From the NCBI GenBank assembly GCA_026014595.1, contig JAOZHY010000002.1, positions 124,001-188,000 on the forward strand: a DNA stretch of 64,000 bases, read 5' to 3'. Positions within the stretch are counted from its first letter, which is position 1. Each line of letters begins with the position of its first letter. Positions 1 to 10,005 of this stretch are shown piece by piece. Made by a program: the position numbers and the translations under genes. The stretch is from Candidatus Bathyarchaeota archaeon (lineage in GTDB: Archaea > Thermoproteota > Bathyarchaeia > Bathyarchaeales > Bathycorpusculaceae). A model generated the notes under the pieces. The model was not told the DNA's origin, ran no database searches, and worked only from the letters and a program-made list of their open reading frames with translations.

Positions 1-1
1 C

Positions 2-382
2 TCAGTACAGCGTGTTCACCTTACGAAGGACAACGAGAAAAGAGCTTACAGAAGGGTCATCACAGTCAACGAGATTGCGGATTACGAGGATTACCGAATG
101 CCCTTCAAGTGGCAACCCGCTAAAGACGACTACTTGATAGACTTCGACAAGAGTACTCTCTTGACGTCCATAGCTGAGCGCCAAGGCATATCGAAAAAAG
201 ACCTGATCGAGGAAATTGAAAGACGCAGAGACGTCCTCCACTGGATGCGGGAGCGCAACATCAGAAGCTACCGGGACGTTGCTGCCATAGTTGCAGAATA
301 CTATGCGAGACCTAAGCACATTTATGAGAAAGTTCTCGCAGGGGAGGAGGTAAAAGCAATTGCCGCTTCTAAAGTCGCTTGA
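2..382 (+). CDS. Tad-type pilus assembly ATPase (TadA/VirB11-like), C-terminal end
   Basis: The reading frame is open to the left window edge, so only the last ~126 residues are present. The Walker motifs lie outside the window. The visible part has the charged helical tail typical of archaeal secretion/pilus ATPases, including the stretch GISKKDLIEEIERRRDVLHW followed by RSYRDVAAIVAEYY. The gene overlaps the TadC-like gene by 23 bases, which fits a coupled operon. By family knowledge the ATPase hexamer powers pilin polymerisation at the cytoplasmic face with the TadC platform. The assignment rests mainly on the tail sequence and on the adjoining TadC and pilin genes. Confidence 0.8.
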   Translation, partial: SVQRVHLTKDNEKRAYRRVITVNEIADYEDYRMPFKWQPAKDDYLIDFDKSTLLTSIAERQGISKKDLIEEIERRRDVLHWMRERNIRSYRDVAAIVAEYYARPKHIYEKVLAGEEVKAIAASKVA

Positions 383-2069
383 GGCGTGGTCGTTTCGCCT
401 CTTCGGAGGCATAGCGCCCTACTTCCTTAAACATGTTTTCGAATTCAAAGACATGCTGGAAAGGGCACGAATCAAGATTTACCCTGAAACTTATGTTTCA
501 CTAATGTTCTTCGTCGCCGTGCTAACCCTCCCAATAACCGCCGTGTCAGTGGTGCTTCTAATAGTATTCGGCTTCATGCCCGTCATATTTCTGATTCCTT
601 TTCCATTCTACGTGATGGTAGGCTTCCTTATCATGCCGATGTCCAAAGCCAGCGACAGAGCCTCTGGCCTAGAAAGGGAGATGCCGTTCGCAGCAGCCTA
701 TATCAGCGTCATGGCTTCTGGCGGTATCGCACCTTACACCAGCTTTAAACGGCTGGCAGAAGTCGAATTAATGCCTGCTTTTCGAGGCGAAGCTAGAGAA
801 ATAATAAAAGACGTGGAAATCTTCGGCATCGACCCTCTAACGGCTTTGGAGCAAGCAGCGAAAAAGAACCCCTTAGACATATTCAGAGACTTCCTCTCAG
901 GCTACGCGTCCACAGTCATCATAGGCGGAGACATAGGACACTTTCTTGAACGAAAAGCCGAGGAAATATTCAAGACACGCGCGTTACGTGTCAAAGCCGC
1001 GGCGGAACGGCTCGGCATGCTGCTGGAAACATTCATCATCGTCATGGTCATGATGTCGCTGTGCTTCTACATCCTCTTCAGCGTGGACTCAATCTACAGC
1101 GTGGGAGTGACCCTGTACTCGGGCATCATACTTTACACGTACTTGTTCACGCCTCTGCTGTCGCTCATGTTCATCTATCTGGCGCACAGCATGCAGCCTA
1201 AAACGCCCATCGTGGATATGCGTCCTTACAAGGTATTTGGGGTCTGCGGCGTGATTGGCATAGTCCTGTTCCTGCTGATGACGAACTTCATGGGCGCCGT
1301 GCAGGTCCCGCTGTTCAGTTCGCTTCAGGGAATCTTTGACTTGCCCATGGCGATTGCCATAGCCTTGTTCGTCGCCACCGCGCCAGCCGCTGTCGTCCAC
1401 ATGAAACTTGCAAAAGAAAAAGCCGGTATGGAAGCAGGCATCACCAGTTTCCTGAGAGACCTGACTGAGGTTCGGAAGACTGGTTTGTCGCCGGAGAAAT
1501 GCATCGAAAGCTTAGCCAACCGCGATTATGGAGTGTTCAGCAAGCAGCTGCGGAAAATCAGCAGCGAGATCAGTTGGGGCATACCTGTGAAGAAGGTTAT
1601 TATGGATTTTCTGAAGCGGACGAAGAGCTGGATGACTCAGCTGGTCATGTTTCTGCTGGTTGAAACCATCGACGTGGGCGGGGGCACGATTGCGATGATT
1701 GAGTCGCTTGCCCGGTTTAACAGTTTGACGCAGGAGGTTGAGAAGGAGAAGCGGATGTCGGTTCGCCCCTACATCATGATGCCGTATTTGGCGTCGATTT
1801 TGCTTGTGGCGACGACTATTATGATGATGAGTTTCACGACGGGCACGTTGACTGTGGGCATGCCGGGCGCGACGGGTCCGCAGAAGGATTTCACGATGAT
1901 GAAGACGATTTTCTTGACGTCAGTCATATTCCACAGCTACCTCATCGGTGTGGTGGCTGGGAAGATTAGTGAGGAGTCCGTTGCCGCCGGGTTCAAGCAC
2001 GCGTCCATACTGGTGATTATTGCGTTGTTAGCGGCGAAGCTCATGCCCATGTTCATAAATCTTGGATAG
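360..2069 (+). CDS. TadC-like pilus platform protein (type II secretion system F domain)
   Basis: A 569-residue polytopic membrane protein. Hydrophobic segments occur near residues 45-85, 220-275 and 300-350, and again near the C-terminus (about 475-560). Two cytoplasmic helical regions, each with a bundle such as ERKAEEIFKTRALRVKAAAE, give the duplicated T2SSF arrangement common in archaeal TadC proteins. The start is TTG at 360, nine bases after a GGGGAGGAGG ribosome-binding site; it overlaps the ATPase gene. By homology it is the inner-membrane platform on which the ATPase drives assembly of the pilin-like proteins encoded just downstream. Family identity is sound; the substrate is inferred from neighbours. 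Confidence 0.88.
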   Translation: MPLLKSLEAWSFRLFGGIAPYFLKHVFEFKDMLERARIKIYPETYVSLMFFVAVLTLPITAVSVVLLIVFGFMPVIFLIPFPFYVMVGFLIMPMSKASDRASGLEREMPFAAAYISVMASGGIAPYTSFKRLAEVELMPAFRGEAREIIKDVEIFGIDPLTALEQAAKKNPLDIFRDFLSGYASTVIIGGDIGHFLERKAEEIFKTRALRVKAAAERLGMLLETFIIVMVMMSLCFYILFSVDSIYSVGVTLYSGIILYTYLFTPLLSLMFIYLAHSMQPKTPIVDMRPYKVFGVCGVIGIVLFLLMTNFMGAVQVPLFSSLQGIFDLPMAIAIALFVATAPAAVVHMKLAKEKAGMEAGITSFLRDLTEVRKTGLSPEKCIESLANRDYGVFSKQLRKISSEISWGIPVKKVIMDFLKRTKSWMTQLVMFLLVETIDVGGGTIAMIESLARFNSLTQEVEKEKRMSVRPYIMMPYLASILLVATTIMMMSFTTGTLTVGMPGATGPQKDFTMMKTIFLTSVIFHSYLIGVVAGKISEESVAAGFKHASILVIIALLAAKLMPMFINLG

Positions 2070-2082
2070 GAGCGAAGAAAAT

Positions 2083-2958
2083 ATGCGGTATGCTCGAAGT
2101 TTGCGGAAAGATAGAAGGGCGGTTAGCCCCGCTATTTCAACAGTTATCTTAACCTCCGCGGTGGTCGTCATGATTTTGGTGGCGATGACTTTCGCAAACA
2201 CGTTCTTGGGCGCGAGGATGGCGGAGAACGAGTTCAGTGCTAACAAGCAGTTTATGTTGACGACGGGGCTGCAGATTGATGATATTGCGTGGACGATTGG
2301 GCGCACGCAGACGGTTCGTTATTCAAGTCAATATGGAAATATAAAGTATCAGTCGCTTGCGTTGAATTACACTTTCGAAGTTTACAATGGGTCATGGACA
2401 ACTGTGTTTTCTCAGGTGACAGGAATGATTTTGTTCAATATTCCCGTTAGCACTTATTCTTTAGGCAACAATTACTTTGAGCGTATATCACCTTCTTCAA
2501 ACGGCAGTTTTCTGCAGCAAGGTCCTTCGGCACCTGTTGCGCATGTGTATTGCATTGAGAAATTACCCATGAATGAAGGGAACTACACCAGGATAGTGGT
2601 TGTTCCTACGATACGGGTATTAAATTCTACAATTGTGGGCCCTCAGCAGAATGCGACAAATTATTTCAAGTTTTATCTGCCCACTCTCCTCAACGGCACT
2701 AATCCCTATAGATCTCAGTCGATTACCTTGACTGGCGACGACATCACTAAAGTTATACAGAGCGGAATCAGCCGAGTTCGAATCAACGTTACTTTTCCTA
2801 ATGGTCAGCCGTACTCGAATATGGGTTTTGACTCTGACTTCTTCAAGTTTGATCATACTGTTGACTTTTACCATGCGAGCGAGACTGTAATCTTGCCAGC
2901 GAATTCTGTGGCTGAATTTTACGTCGGTAAGATTATGGTATCCTTGGGGAAGGTTTAG
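2083..2958 (+). CDS. archaeal type IV pilin-like protein
   Basis: The N-terminus RRAVSPAISTVILTSAVVVM is the classical archaeal pilin form: basic residues, a prepilin-peptidase cleavage region before the VSP motif, then a hydrophobic helix. The remaining ~250 residues are a beta-rich exterior domain with many NxT/NxS sequons. ATG at 2083 is preferred over TTG at 2062 because a TAGGAG ribosome-binding site lies about 11 bases upstream. It follows TadC by a few bases and starts the run of five pilin-like genes, so it is probably a structural or tip subunit of this filament. Confidence 0.8.
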   Translation: MRYARSLRKDRRAVSPAISTVILTSAVVVMILVAMTFANTFLGARMAENEFSANKQFMLTTGLQIDDIAWTIGRTQTVRYSSQYGNIKYQSLALNYTFEVYNGSWTTVFSQVTGMILFNIPVSTYSLGNNYFERISPSSNGSFLQQGPSAPVAHVYCIEKLPMNEGNYTRIVVVPTIRVLNSTIVGPQQNATNYFKFYLPTLLNGTNPYRSQSITLTGDDITKVIQSGISRVRINVTFPNGQPYSNMGFDSDFFKFDHTVDFYHASETVILPANSVAEFYVGKIMVSLGKV

Positions 2959-2974
2959 GAATGGAGGATGAGGT

Positions 2975-3451
2975 TTGACACAGATCACCATCGAGTACAT
3001 GATCATGATTCCCATCCTGATAATGCAAATATTCCTCTTTCCGTTGACGACGGGCATAATCATGAACGGCTGGGTGGATTCCCGCCGGACGCTGGCGCTG
3101 CAGGAAACGGCGAGCCACTTGGGGAGTTCGATGCAGCAGCTTTACTCATCGCTGAACCATGTTAGTATTTCGGCTGGTAACGTTACGAACAGGCTTGATA
3201 CGCCGCCTTTCATAGAGGGCTACGCCTACACGGGAACCGCTGAGTTGAGGAATGCTTCGGACCCTAATTCGGCGCGGATTCTGGACATTACGCTCAGGTT
3301 GGTGGGCACGGAGATTGTGGCTACGTCTTCGGTGACGCTGGGGCAGAACGTGTTGTGGGGGAACTCGACTCTCATGAGCAACTCGACGAGCGCGGGGATA
3401 AGCGCCGCGAAGCTGGGGAACGGGACGATTCAGTTGGCTTTCACATCATAG
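2975..3451 (+). CDS. small pilin-like protein
   Basis: A 158-residue protein starting MTQITIEYMIMIPILIMQIF, where the QITIEY motif with Glu at +5 resembles a class III (type IV prepilin) signal followed by a hydrophobic helix. The exterior domain is short, about 120 residues, and contains NxS/T sequons. The start is TTG at 2975, just after a GGAGGATGAGG ribosome-binding site; no nearby ATG is in frame. The small size suggests it could be the major repeating subunit, whereas the neighbours with large exterior domains look like minor or tip pilins. That division of roles is inference. Confidence 0.7.
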   Translation: MTQITIEYMIMIPILIMQIFLFPLTTGIIMNGWVDSRRTLALQETASHLGSSMQQLYSSLNHVSISAGNVTNRLDTPPFIEGYAYTGTAELRNASDPNSARILDITLRLVGTEIVATSSVTLGQNVLWGNSTLMSNSTSAGISAAKLGNGTIQLAFTS

Positions 3452-3464
3452 GTGATGGTTAGGC

Positions 3465-4679
3465 ATGGTGAGCTCAACTATTGATCACATGGTGGCGGTC
3501 ACGGTGTTTCTAGCCGCTACGCTGCTTTTTATTGGGCTTTTCAACCAGACCATTCAAACTGCGGTTCTCTATCAACAGCACAGGGCGCTTGCGACGAAAG
3601 CCAGCGACCTGCTCGACGGGATACTTCTGTGCCCAGGCATTCCGGTTAGCTGGGGACAAACCGATGTGGCTCCGACTGGGTTTGGGTTGCAAGATCCAGA
3701 GTTCACGCAGTACCGGATTAGCCCCTATTCCCTTATGCGTCTTAATTCATCAACGGGGCAGCCAGTGTACTATAACGGGCAATGGTACAGCAATGTAACA
3801 ATTGGAGGTCGCAATTTCATGCTTGTGTCCTCTAATTTGGCATTGAATTATTCAACAGCTGCTAGGCTGCTTGGAATAAACAACACTTACGGTTTTCAAC
3901 TTACATTAAGGCCGATAGTGACTGTTTCAATAGAGGAAATGCGCCCTTCAAATCCTCTAACGATAAGGGTAAAGGCTGACGGAATAGGCTTTCCACTCTC
4001 GTATGCTACCATAAGTTATTGTTTTCTAAAGGTGAATGATGCTGGCGGACAAAGTAGTCCTTCCTATGATATTTCATTTAACACAACCACAGCCGATAGC
4101 ACTGGGTCAGTTAATATAAACATCCCAAATGTGAACAGTGGTGATTCATATGCTTTAGTGGTGTATGCGCGTGAGGGCGGACTAGTTGGAGTGGGCTATC
4201 ATGAACGTACGTTTGATAATGAACGATACGTGATTCCATTCATTGATAGCTTTGATGCTGGGCGTGTGTTGGTCGCACACAGCTATGATGTACACTATTA
4301 TGGACCCCCAGAGTCTGCAGTGTTTTACAATGCCACTTACGTGTTGATGACAGAAGACTTCACTCTGCGTCAAATGCCTATTAGCAATGAGACGGGCAAG
4401 GTTGTTTATGGACATGGAACTGAACAAAAATACGACAACATCACAATTCCAACACACAACCCAGGCATCTTAGTTATCACGTATAACAGCAACAATGGAG
4501 TGGGTGTTGTTATGATGCCCTGGGGCATTAGTTCTCTGGCTTTCCCCGTAACCTTCGGGGGTGATGCTTCGCAGCAGGAGTGGGTGGCGACTGACATGCG
4601 GCAAGTCACGGTTGGCGGAATCGCGTATCAGGCGCAGATTGCGGTTTGGAGTTTACAAGGGTACCAGGTGAAAGGCTAA
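3465..4679 (+). CDS. large pilin-like secreted protein
   Basis: A 404-residue protein with an N-terminal hydrophobic helix (about residues 8-30, HMVAVTVFLAATLLFIGLF) directly after a very short polar start. This is the layout of pseudopilins that lack a long signal. The rest is a serine/threonine/asparagine-rich exterior of beta character with many N-glycosylation sequons. It begins 13 bases after the previous gene, with GGTGA about nine bases upstream of the ATG, and is followed after one base by the next pilin-like gene. No enzymatic motif is visible. It is probably a minor pilin or surface adhesin of the same machine. Confidence 0.65.
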   Translation: MVSSTIDHMVAVTVFLAATLLFIGLFNQTIQTAVLYQQHRALATKASDLLDGILLCPGIPVSWGQTDVAPTGFGLQDPEFTQYRISPYSLMRLNSSTGQPVYYNGQWYSNVTIGGRNFMLVSSNLALNYSTAARLLGINNTYGFQLTLRPIVTVSIEEMRPSNPLTIRVKADGIGFPLSYATISYCFLKVNDAGGQSSPSYDISFNTTTADSTGSVNINIPNVNSGDSYALVVYAREGGLVGVGYHERTFDNERYVIPFIDSFDAGRVLVAHSYDVHYYGPPESAVFYNATYVLMTEDFTLRQMPISNETGKVVYGHGTEQKYDNITIPTHNPGILVITYNSNNGVGVVMMPWGISSLAFPVTFGGDASQQEWVATDMRQVTVGGIAYQAQIAVWSLQGYQVKG

Positions 4680-4680
4680 G

Positions 4681-6042
4681 ATGATGCGCACAATCGAGGT
4701 TCTAATCGTAATAATCATAATCACTGGCGCGTTCATAGCGGCGTCTTACTTTGCCGTTTTGCCGTGGCCCAGGCAGGTTTCGCCCATGAACCTCAGGCGT
4801 CTGTCGTTCACGACGCTCCAGCTGCTGGATTCCGATTACGCGTTGAGCGACGCCGCTTTCCAGACAGATAATGCTACGCTTTGGGGCGGGCTTCAGGTGG
4901 CGCTTTCGGCGAGTCTGCCGCCCAATGTCATATACAACTTGACCGTTTACGACGTGAGCCAGGGAGCAACAAGCCAGCTCTACGTTCCCGTGGCGTCCAT
5001 CTCTAACGCGGAAAGCCTAGGCGCAACCTCAGACGCCTCCTCGTATCTGGTGGCTTCTTCAAACGTGACGTTCAACGTGGTGCCCGAAAAAATCGGCGAA
5101 CACAGCGGTGGAGGAACGCTTTATATATTGAACTGTAGCGACGCGCCCGGCTGGTGGATCACAGGCTACACAGCCCAAAGTCTAGCACAAGACCTCTACA
5201 ACCTGCTATCGCCATATTTCGCTAATACAATAATGGTCCAAAACACGACACAGCTAGGAACGATACTAGGCAACACATCATTACAGGGTGAAACAGTTCA
5301 GAACGCCGTAGTCATCAATACTTGCGGCGAAGCAGTACCAATGCCTTCAGCGTACAGTTCGACAGGATATTATGCTCCACGTGATTCCTACAATCTGTAT
5401 TTCTATATTTTAGGTCAGAAAACTCGCGAATATAACTGGACATGGGCGAGTATAGTAGGCTATCCAATGTATTATGTCAGCAATACCGGTCTCTTTTCAA
5501 CTCAGAATGACTGGGGGGTTTATGGAATGAAGTCAGTTGGTCCAGCCGGGTTTAACGCTTTCCTCAGAGGGTTGAATCAGATAGCTTATAATGCAACTTG
5601 GTTGGATGGCGCAACACCGAGGCAGGCTTGGTGGCAAGATATCTATGGGAACTGGATATACGATCACGGGTGGATAACCAGCGAATTGACAAGCGTACCA
5701 CTTTCAGCGAATGCCATTTACTACTCCAATTATTATGGCATTTATCCTGCCTCTTATCAAACGGCAACAAGAGCCTTGCCTACTTGGATAACCACAACAT
5801 ACAACTTGACAGTGACAACTTCCCTATTTGATGCTGTTAACAATTATAGGGCTGGCGCAGTCTATAGAAATGCAGTCTCCGGTGGTTTTCTCGCGTTAGG
5901 TCTGACTCGAACGCCTGACATCCGACTTACTGCCTTAGGACTCTTAGCCGATTATAAGCCTAGGCTATACCGCTCCGAATACACGGCTAACGGCACTTCT
6001 AGACTCGTCGTATTGCAACTCGGATTGGTAGGAGGCGTCTAA
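4681..6042 (+). CDS. large pilin-like secreted protein
   Basis: A 453-residue protein whose first ~28 residues are a hydrophobic helix (MMRTIEVLIVIIIITGAFIA) that would anchor it or pack into a filament. The long exterior domain is rich in Tyr, Trp, Asn and Ser and carries many sequons. It starts one base after the preceding stop codon and ends one base before the next start, so translation is probably coupled. No catalytic motif is recognised. The position between two other pilin-like genes argues for a structural subunit or adhesive tip protein. Confidence 0.65.
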   Translation: MMRTIEVLIVIIIITGAFIAASYFAVLPWPRQVSPMNLRRLSFTTLQLLDSDYALSDAAFQTDNATLWGGLQVALSASLPPNVIYNLTVYDVSQGATSQLYVPVASISNAESLGATSDASSYLVASSNVTFNVVPEKIGEHSGGGTLYILNCSDAPGWWITGYTAQSLAQDLYNLLSPYFANTIMVQNTTQLGTILGNTSLQGETVQNAVVINTCGEAVPMPSAYSSTGYYAPRDSYNLYFYILGQKTREYNWTWASIVGYPMYYVSNTGLFSTQNDWGVYGMKSVGPAGFNAFLRGLNQIAYNATWLDGATPRQAWWQDIYGNWIYDHGWITSELTSVPLSANAIYYSNYYGIYPASYQTATRALPTWITTTYNLTVTTSLFDAVNNYRAGAVYRNAVSGGFLALGLTRTPDIRLTALGLLADYKPRLYRSEYTANGTSRLVVLQLGLVGGV

Positions 6043-6043
6043 C

Positions 6044-8401
6044 ATGAACAAACGAGGGCAGTTTACGATTATCGCTGCTCTGCTGGTCGCTGTGGTCCTC
6101 ATAGCCGCAGTCATTTCAACTTATTCAGCGATACGTTACAGTCCGCTTCAAGAGCAGCCTCAAGTTCTGAACGCAATAGACGAAATCAACTTGGCGCTTA
6201 AACAGATTCTAGGCTTTACAGTAGGCTATTACGGGTCAGTCTTGAAAGTCACAGGCAACACGTCATACGCTCAAAATCTTGCCACAAACTATCTATGCAG
6301 CGGTTTAAGCAACATAGGAGACATCAGGCCCGAATGGGGCGTAGCATTTAACGTGGCTGAACTAGATTTGAGTGCAAACTGGTTTTCCAACGTAAGCTAC
6401 AGCAAAGGAAGCGTAACCGTCAAATACAATTTGACAGGCTTGGGTATTTACGGCATAAGCTACTCAGCATCATCCCGACTAGACGTGAATATCTCGAAAT
6501 CTAACTCCACTCAAGCGAGCCTAACAATATTCAAAGACGAAAACGAACCCCTTGTTAACCTTGGAAAAAGAAACCTAAAGTTTTACAATTATTCCTATGC
6601 AGATTCAACCTGGCAACTAGTTGAACCAACAAACCTCATATCTTACCCGAACGGCACCTATTCAATCGACCTGCCATCACCTATAACAGGAGACGCCTAT
6701 GTGCTTCAAGTGGAAGACCCCAGAGGAATAATCGTCACAGCCTCTTCATTCACACGCTACTCATCCACAGTGGCGTGGAATGAAAATTACTCTACAATTC
6801 CAGACGAGAACATCCTCGTGGAGCTATTGCAAAACGGAACTATTCGCTGGCTTGGACAAAACCTAAACTTGACAAGCGCCATGAAACCGATTCCGCCAAT
6901 ACCTGTAAAGTCCATACATGTCAATCAAACAATCAACGGGGTCAACCAAGAAGTACCTTTTCAAGTCGAAGACTGGGCTTCAGAGTACAGAATCCCACTT
7001 GGGATGTCCAGTAACACTACGGTATTCAGCAACAGGCAAATGATTGTCTTCCTCATGAACAACCAAACCTCAAAATTCACGATATGGTGGAACGGAAGCG
7101 ACGAAGCAATCCAAACACCTTTGGCATCCACTCCCAGATTTACACAAGACGATATTAACAATGGAATATTGTCAAATGGTAACCTAAAACTAATTTCTAA
7201 TTCAAGTACATACCTATACGTAGATGGCTTTGATTCTTCATCTACTTCTTGGACAGAAAGCGGGTCATCACCTTATCTTAACAATAATCAAAATAACTAC
7301 ATCTACCACAATGGTGATAACCAAAGAGAAGGCTGGTTCTCTTTCCAAGACCTTCCAACAGAATTTTCTCAGCTTTTCGCGTCAACCAATCAAGCCCTTG
7401 GCGCCACCGTTAACATAGACTTTGAATGCACACGACAGAGCAATAATGATTATTTCGAATTTCGGATAACCGACGGTACCACAACATATGGTCCATATAG
7501 AATTGATCCGCCCAATGACGGTAACTATGGCTGGAGATCCTATGATGTTTCAGACATAATCAACACTCTAGGCAGATTAAACAACGCGAAAATTGAGGTA
7601 ACATACAGACAAAGTGGGTCTGGCGCATCAAATGTTTACATACGCCAAGCTAGGCTTTCTCTGAACTTTTGGTTAACCTCGATTTCTGGCAATTCTACAA
7701 CAAAAGCAGACTTAATGCGGATAAATACGGAAAAAAGTGTTTACGGTGCTTCACCAGCCTTTGTAATCCATCATGGAATTGTAAGAGACATACTGCAACA
7801 GGAAGCAGAATGGTCTGGTGGAGCTGACGGCTGTCCAAATCTTTACGCAAACATTGTGCTCACTCTGCCGGCTAACGTAACCTATTACACTTATCAGCTG
7901 AGATTGATGTTCATAAATTCAACACAGAGCAGAACAATTACTGACTTGTGCCCAATCAGCATTTACTCCTCATCAATTAGTCAAATTCAAACCGAAAACG
8001 GAACACTCGGCGGTTTACCACAGCCCGTTATTACCTTATCATCATTCAATAACTTCTACAATTTCTCGGATGGTAAATGGCAGCATCATTGGAGCCAGCT
8101 TATCTCAGGAACCTCTGGGACTGGAATAATGTTCACTGACACCGCTAACCAAAAACTGTACACTTTTGACTCCATAGCTGGAACCAGAACGGGCGCCCTC
8201 AAAGCAGATTCAAGTAACCATAGAATAGAACTGCTGCCAGTTACTAGCTCAACCTCATTTCAAAATGCGTTGGATGTTACTTGGCAGGGCGCAGTAGTCA
8301 CCTTTGACGGAACAGCGTCGATATACCAAACCAGCAACGGCGGCGGCTTGTGGGTTCTTGTTGAGTATCCGCCCACAATCACCGTGACCGCGGAGACCTA
8401 A
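6044..8401 (+). CDS. very large pilin-like adhesin with embedded beta-sandwich region
   Basis: A 785-residue protein starting MNKRGQFTIIAALLVAVVLI. The RGQFT motif and hydrophobic helix match archaeal prepilin signals. Residues roughly 385-545 form a distinct block beginning VDGFDSSSTSWTESG and ending RQARLSLNFWLTS, whose pattern resembles a jelly-roll carbohydrate-binding or adhesin fold. It is the last gene of the pilus operon; GGAGG lies eight bases upstream of the start. The size and the extra domain suggest a tip adhesin. The fold of the inserted block is inferred from sequence pattern only. Confidence 0.65.
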   Translation: MNKRGQFTIIAALLVAVVLIAAVISTYSAIRYSPLQEQPQVLNAIDEINLALKQILGFTVGYYGSVLKVTGNTSYAQNLATNYLCSGLSNIGDIRPEWGVAFNVAELDLSANWFSNVSYSKGSVTVKYNLTGLGIYGISYSASSRLDVNISKSNSTQASLTIFKDENEPLVNLGKRNLKFYNYSYADSTWQLVEPTNLISYPNGTYSIDLPSPITGDAYVLQVEDPRGIIVTASSFTRYSSTVAWNENYSTIPDENILVELLQNGTIRWLGQNLNLTSAMKPIPPIPVKSIHVNQTINGVNQEVPFQVEDWASEYRIPLGMSSNTTVFSNRQMIVFLMNNQTSKFTIWWNGSDEAIQTPLASTPRFTQDDINNGILSNGNLKLISNSSTYLYVDGFDSSSTSWTESGSSPYLNNNQNNYIYHNGDNQREGWFSFQDLPTEFSQLFASTNQALGATVNIDFECTRQSNNDYFEFRITDGTTTYGPYRIDPPNDGNYGWRSYDVSDIINTLGRLNNAKIEVTYRQSGSGASNVYIRQARLSLNFWLTSISGNSTTKADLMRINTEKSVYGASPAFVIHHGIVRDILQQEAEWSGGADGCPNLYANIVLTLPANVTYYTYQLRLMFINSTQSRTITDLCPISIYSSSISQIQTENGTLGGLPQPVITLSSFNNFYNFSDGKWQHHWSQLISGTSGTGIMFTDTANQKLYTFDSIAGTRTGALKADSSNHRIELLPVTSSTSFQNALDVTWQGAVVTFDGTASIYQTSNGGGLWVLVEYPPTITVTAET

Positions 8402-8503
8402 AACGCACCGCACTCACCCTGCTCAGCAGCGCGTCCACGCGCCAACCTGAACGCAGCCCAAAGCTTTTATGAACGCTTGCCTGAAATAGAAATCAGTGGC
8501 AAC

Positions 8504-9934
8504 ATGAAGTTTTCACTTATCAGCGCAAGCCCAAACTACGGCATCGACGTCCGAGAAGGAAAAAAATCAATCGCCGCGTTTCCACCCCTCAGCCTAGCAT
8601 ATTTAGCCGCAGTCCTCGAACAAGACGGCGTTGAAGTTTCAATCCTAGACCAGCCTGCACACGGCTTATCAAACGAAGAAGCCGCACTATGGGCAGAAAA
8701 CGAGAACCCAGACGTCGTGGGCTTTTCAACCCTCGCCAGCTCAGGACGCACAGCCGCAGAAATCAGCCGAAAAATCAAAGAAAAAAACCCCAACATAATC
8801 ACGGTCTTCGGCAACCACCACGCCACATTCAACGCCGAACGAATCCTCAAGAAATACGCCGCAGTGGACATAGTAGTCCGCGGAGAAGGCGAAAAAACCA
8901 TCACAGAACTCGCGCACAGCCTCAAAAACGGAGAAAACCCCAAAAACGTCAAGGGAATCACCTTCAGAAACCGCAGAGAAATCGCAGCCACACCAAACCA
9001 GCCGTTAATCAAAGACTTGGACAAGCTGCCTTTTCCAGACCGCAACCTAATCAACGCCGAATACCACTGCCTCATGGCAGGAGCCAACGTAGCACCAAAA
9101 AAATTCACCAGCATCGTCACCAGCCGCGGATGCGCCTACGCATGCAGATTCTGCAGCTGCACAGAATTCGCCCAAAGACGCTGGAGAGCAAGGTCACCCG
9201 AGAACACACTTGAAGAACTATGCCTGCTCGCCAGCGAAGGCTACAAACAACTCATCTTCGTAGACGACAACTTCACCCTCAACCCAAAAAGAGCAATCGC
9301 AATCTGCCGAGGAATACAAAAAGAAAAACTGGACATGGACTGGATTGCAGAAGGAAGAGTGGACAACTTCTCCTACGAGCTAGCCAGAGAAATGGTCAAA
9401 GCAGGACTCAGAATCCTCTACCTCGGCATCGAAAGCGCCAACCAACGCATACTGAACTACTACAAAAAAACCATCACCCCCGCGCAAGCGGCAACAGCCA
9501 TAAAAACAGCGAAGAAAGCAGGAGTAGACGTCGTAGTAGGCAGCTTCATCGTAGGCGCCCCAGACGAAACCAGACAGGAAATCCAAAACACCATAAACTT
9601 CGCAACGCGAACCCACATCGACATCCCACAATTCAACATTCTAGGCGCACACCCCGGAAACGACATATGGAACGAGTTCGAAGCCAAAGGACTCCTAAAC
9701 GCCGAGGAACACTGGGAAGGAGGCATCGCAGTCTCCGAAATCTGCCCCACCGCCGTGCCCCTTGAAGAAATCAAAAAGATGATTCACAACGCCTTCCGCC
9801 GCCACATCAGCCGACCAACCTTCATCATTGAACAAGTCGCTAAGACGCTGAGAAGCGGATACCTGAGAAACGTCATGTTAAGCAACATCACACGATTAGC
9901 TGAAATACGCGAGGGCGCCAACAGCGTAACCTAA
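8504..9934 (+). CDS. B12-binding domain radical SAM protein
   Basis: The N-terminal ~140 residues have a cobalamin-binding-type Rossmann region (SLISASPNYGIDV, ALWAENENPDVVGFSTLASS, VVRGEGEKTITELA). It is followed by a radical SAM domain whose cluster motif is CAYACRFC, i.e. CxxxCxxC, about residue 215. Such proteins carry out methylations or C-C bond chemistry using SAM and often cobalamin; the substrate cannot be told. ATG at 8504 is preferred over TTG at 8477 because a box-A-like AGCTTTTAT lies at 8462-8470, putting transcription start close to 8490. The gene uses many A- and C-ending codons, unlike the pilus genes before it. Confidence 0.85.
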   Translation: MKFSLISASPNYGIDVREGKKSIAAFPPLSLAYLAAVLEQDGVEVSILDQPAHGLSNEEAALWAENENPDVVGFSTLASSGRTAAEISRKIKEKNPNIITVFGNHHATFNAERILKKYAAVDIVVRGEGEKTITELAHSLKNGENPKNVKGITFRNRREIAATPNQPLIKDLDKLPFPDRNLINAEYHCLMAGANVAPKKFTSIVTSRGCAYACRFCSCTEFAQRRWRARSPENTLEELCLLASEGYKQLIFVDDNFTLNPKRAIAICRGIQKEKLDMDWIAEGRVDNFSYELAREMVKAGLRILYLGIESANQRILNYYKKTITPAQAATAIKTAKKAGVDVVVGSFIVGAPDETRQEIQNTINFATRTHIDIPQFNILGAHPGNDIWNEFEAKGLLNAEEHWEGGIAVSEICPTAVPLEEIKKMIHNAFRRHISRPTFIIEQVAKTLRSGYLRNVMLSNITRLAEIREGANSVT

Positions 9935-10005
9935 CCGCACAAGAAGGTTTTAATGACAAGTCAGCAAAATAAGAAGTGGCTCTCGAAAAAGGGAGAGAAG
10001 TTATT

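Noticed and set aside
8689-9765. Long open frames with very basic, Arg/Gln/His-rich translations inside the radical SAM gene.
   Set aside because: They are shadows caused by the A/C-rich codon bias of the real gene, and have no protein-like motif.
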